Below, piece after piece: positions 6,347-6,677 of a stretch of DNA of 6,677 nt. The notes beneath the pieces are model-generated. The model was not told the DNA's origin. It saw only the letters and a list, made by a program, of their open reading frames with translations, and ran no database searches. The stretch is from positions 1-6,677 of the forward strand of contig CAKRKL010000110.1 in the NCBI GenBank assembly GCA_934358405.1, read 5' to 3'. This DNA is from an uncultured Blautia sp. Lineage in GTDB: Bacteria; Bacillota; Clostridia; Lachnospirales; Lachnospiraceae. Within the stretch, counting starts at the first letter, position 1. Each line of letters begins with the position of its first letter. The translations under genes were made by a program, and so were the position numbers.

Positions 6347-6677
6347 GCAGAGTGTATAATTTTTCCGCAGGACCGGCGGTTCTTCCGGAAGAGGTGTTAA
6401 AAGAGGTTGCAGATGAGATGCTGGACTACAACGGCACCGGAATGTCTGTTATGGAAATGAGCCATAGAAGTGCTGCATTTCAGGAGATCATTGATACAGC
6501 AGAGAAGGATCTTCGGGAACTGATGAATATCCCGGACAATTACAAGGTACTTTTCCTTCAGGGCGGTGCTTCCCAGCAGTTTGCCATGATTCCTATGAAC
6601 CTTATGAAAAATAAGGTTGCAGATTATATTGTAACCGGTCAGTGGGCGAAGAAGGCATATCAGGAAGCACAGAAATA
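6343..6677 (+). CDS. serC: Phosphoserine aminotransferase (SerC), 5' part only
   Basis: A PLP enzyme that transfers the amino group of glutamate to 3-phosphohydroxypyruvate, giving O-phosphoserine for serine synthesis; in some bacteria it also serves vitamin B6 synthesis. Only 111 codons plus two bases are inside the window, of about 360 usual. Visible motifs are [10 protein letters not shown] (6-15), SVMEMSHRS (35-43) with His41 and Arg42 at the substrate-binding positions, the PLP-phosphate loop GGAS (74-77), and TGQWAKKA (98-105) with Trp101, equivalent to the residue that stacks on the cofactor. The catalytic lysine lies beyond the window. The ATG overlaps the ilvB stop as ATGA, with AGGAGG at 6327-6332 inside the end of ilvB, so translation is probably coupled. 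serA is a likely next gene, but this cannot be seen. Confidence 0.96.
   Translation, partial: MSRVYNFSAGPAVLPEEVLKEVADEMLDYNGTGMSVMEMSHRSAAFQEIIDTAEKDLRELMNIPDNYKVLFLQGGASQQFAMIPMNLMKNKVADYIVTGQWAKKAYQEAQK

Overview
This is an ordinary metabolic stretch of a bacterial chromosome. It most resembles an anaerobic Firmicute of the class Clostridia, probably Lachnospiraceae (Blautia/Dorea-like). That placement rests on the moderate GC content, strong AGGAGG-type ribosome sites, the tgt-yajC gene pair, the wording of the Tgt sequence (VELSNTYHLHVRTGD) and an E. coli-like dihydroxy-acid dehydratase of the kind expected to carry an oxygen-labile [4Fe-4S] cluster. It is an inference from remembered family patterns, not a database match. 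All genes lie on the + strand.

Left part (1-1700): tgt (queuosine tRNA modification) is followed by yajC (small accessory membrane protein of the Sec translocon). The gap between them has a good SigA-type promoter and a roughly 100-nt leader that can fold into a GNRA-capped hairpin. No terminator is visible after tgt, so yajC may be read both from tgt and from its own promoter. A strong intrinsic terminator (1660-1696) closes this unit.

Right part (1770-6677): a second SigA-type promoter (1773-1804) drives a tightly packed operon leuB-ilvD-ilvB-serC. Gaps are 14 and 13 nt, followed by a 4-nt ATGA overlap. IlvB (acetolactate synthase large subunit) and IlvD supply the first and third steps of valine/isoleucine synthesis. 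LeuB carries out the oxidative decarboxylation of leucine synthesis. SerC (phosphoserine aminotransferase), cut by the window edge, begins serine synthesis inside the same transcript. The partners ilvC, ilvN/ilvH, leuA and leuCD are not in the window. IlvB starts at a TTG codon, well inside the longest possible reading frame.

I found no mobile element, CRISPR array, RNA gene, defence system or pseudogene. I do not see an undescribed biological system here. The least explained DNA is the two leaders: upstream of yajC, with mutually exclusive pairings that reach its ribosome site, and upstream of leuB, with a palindrome inside a 7-bp stem and no recognisable T-box, CodY box or leucine leader peptide.
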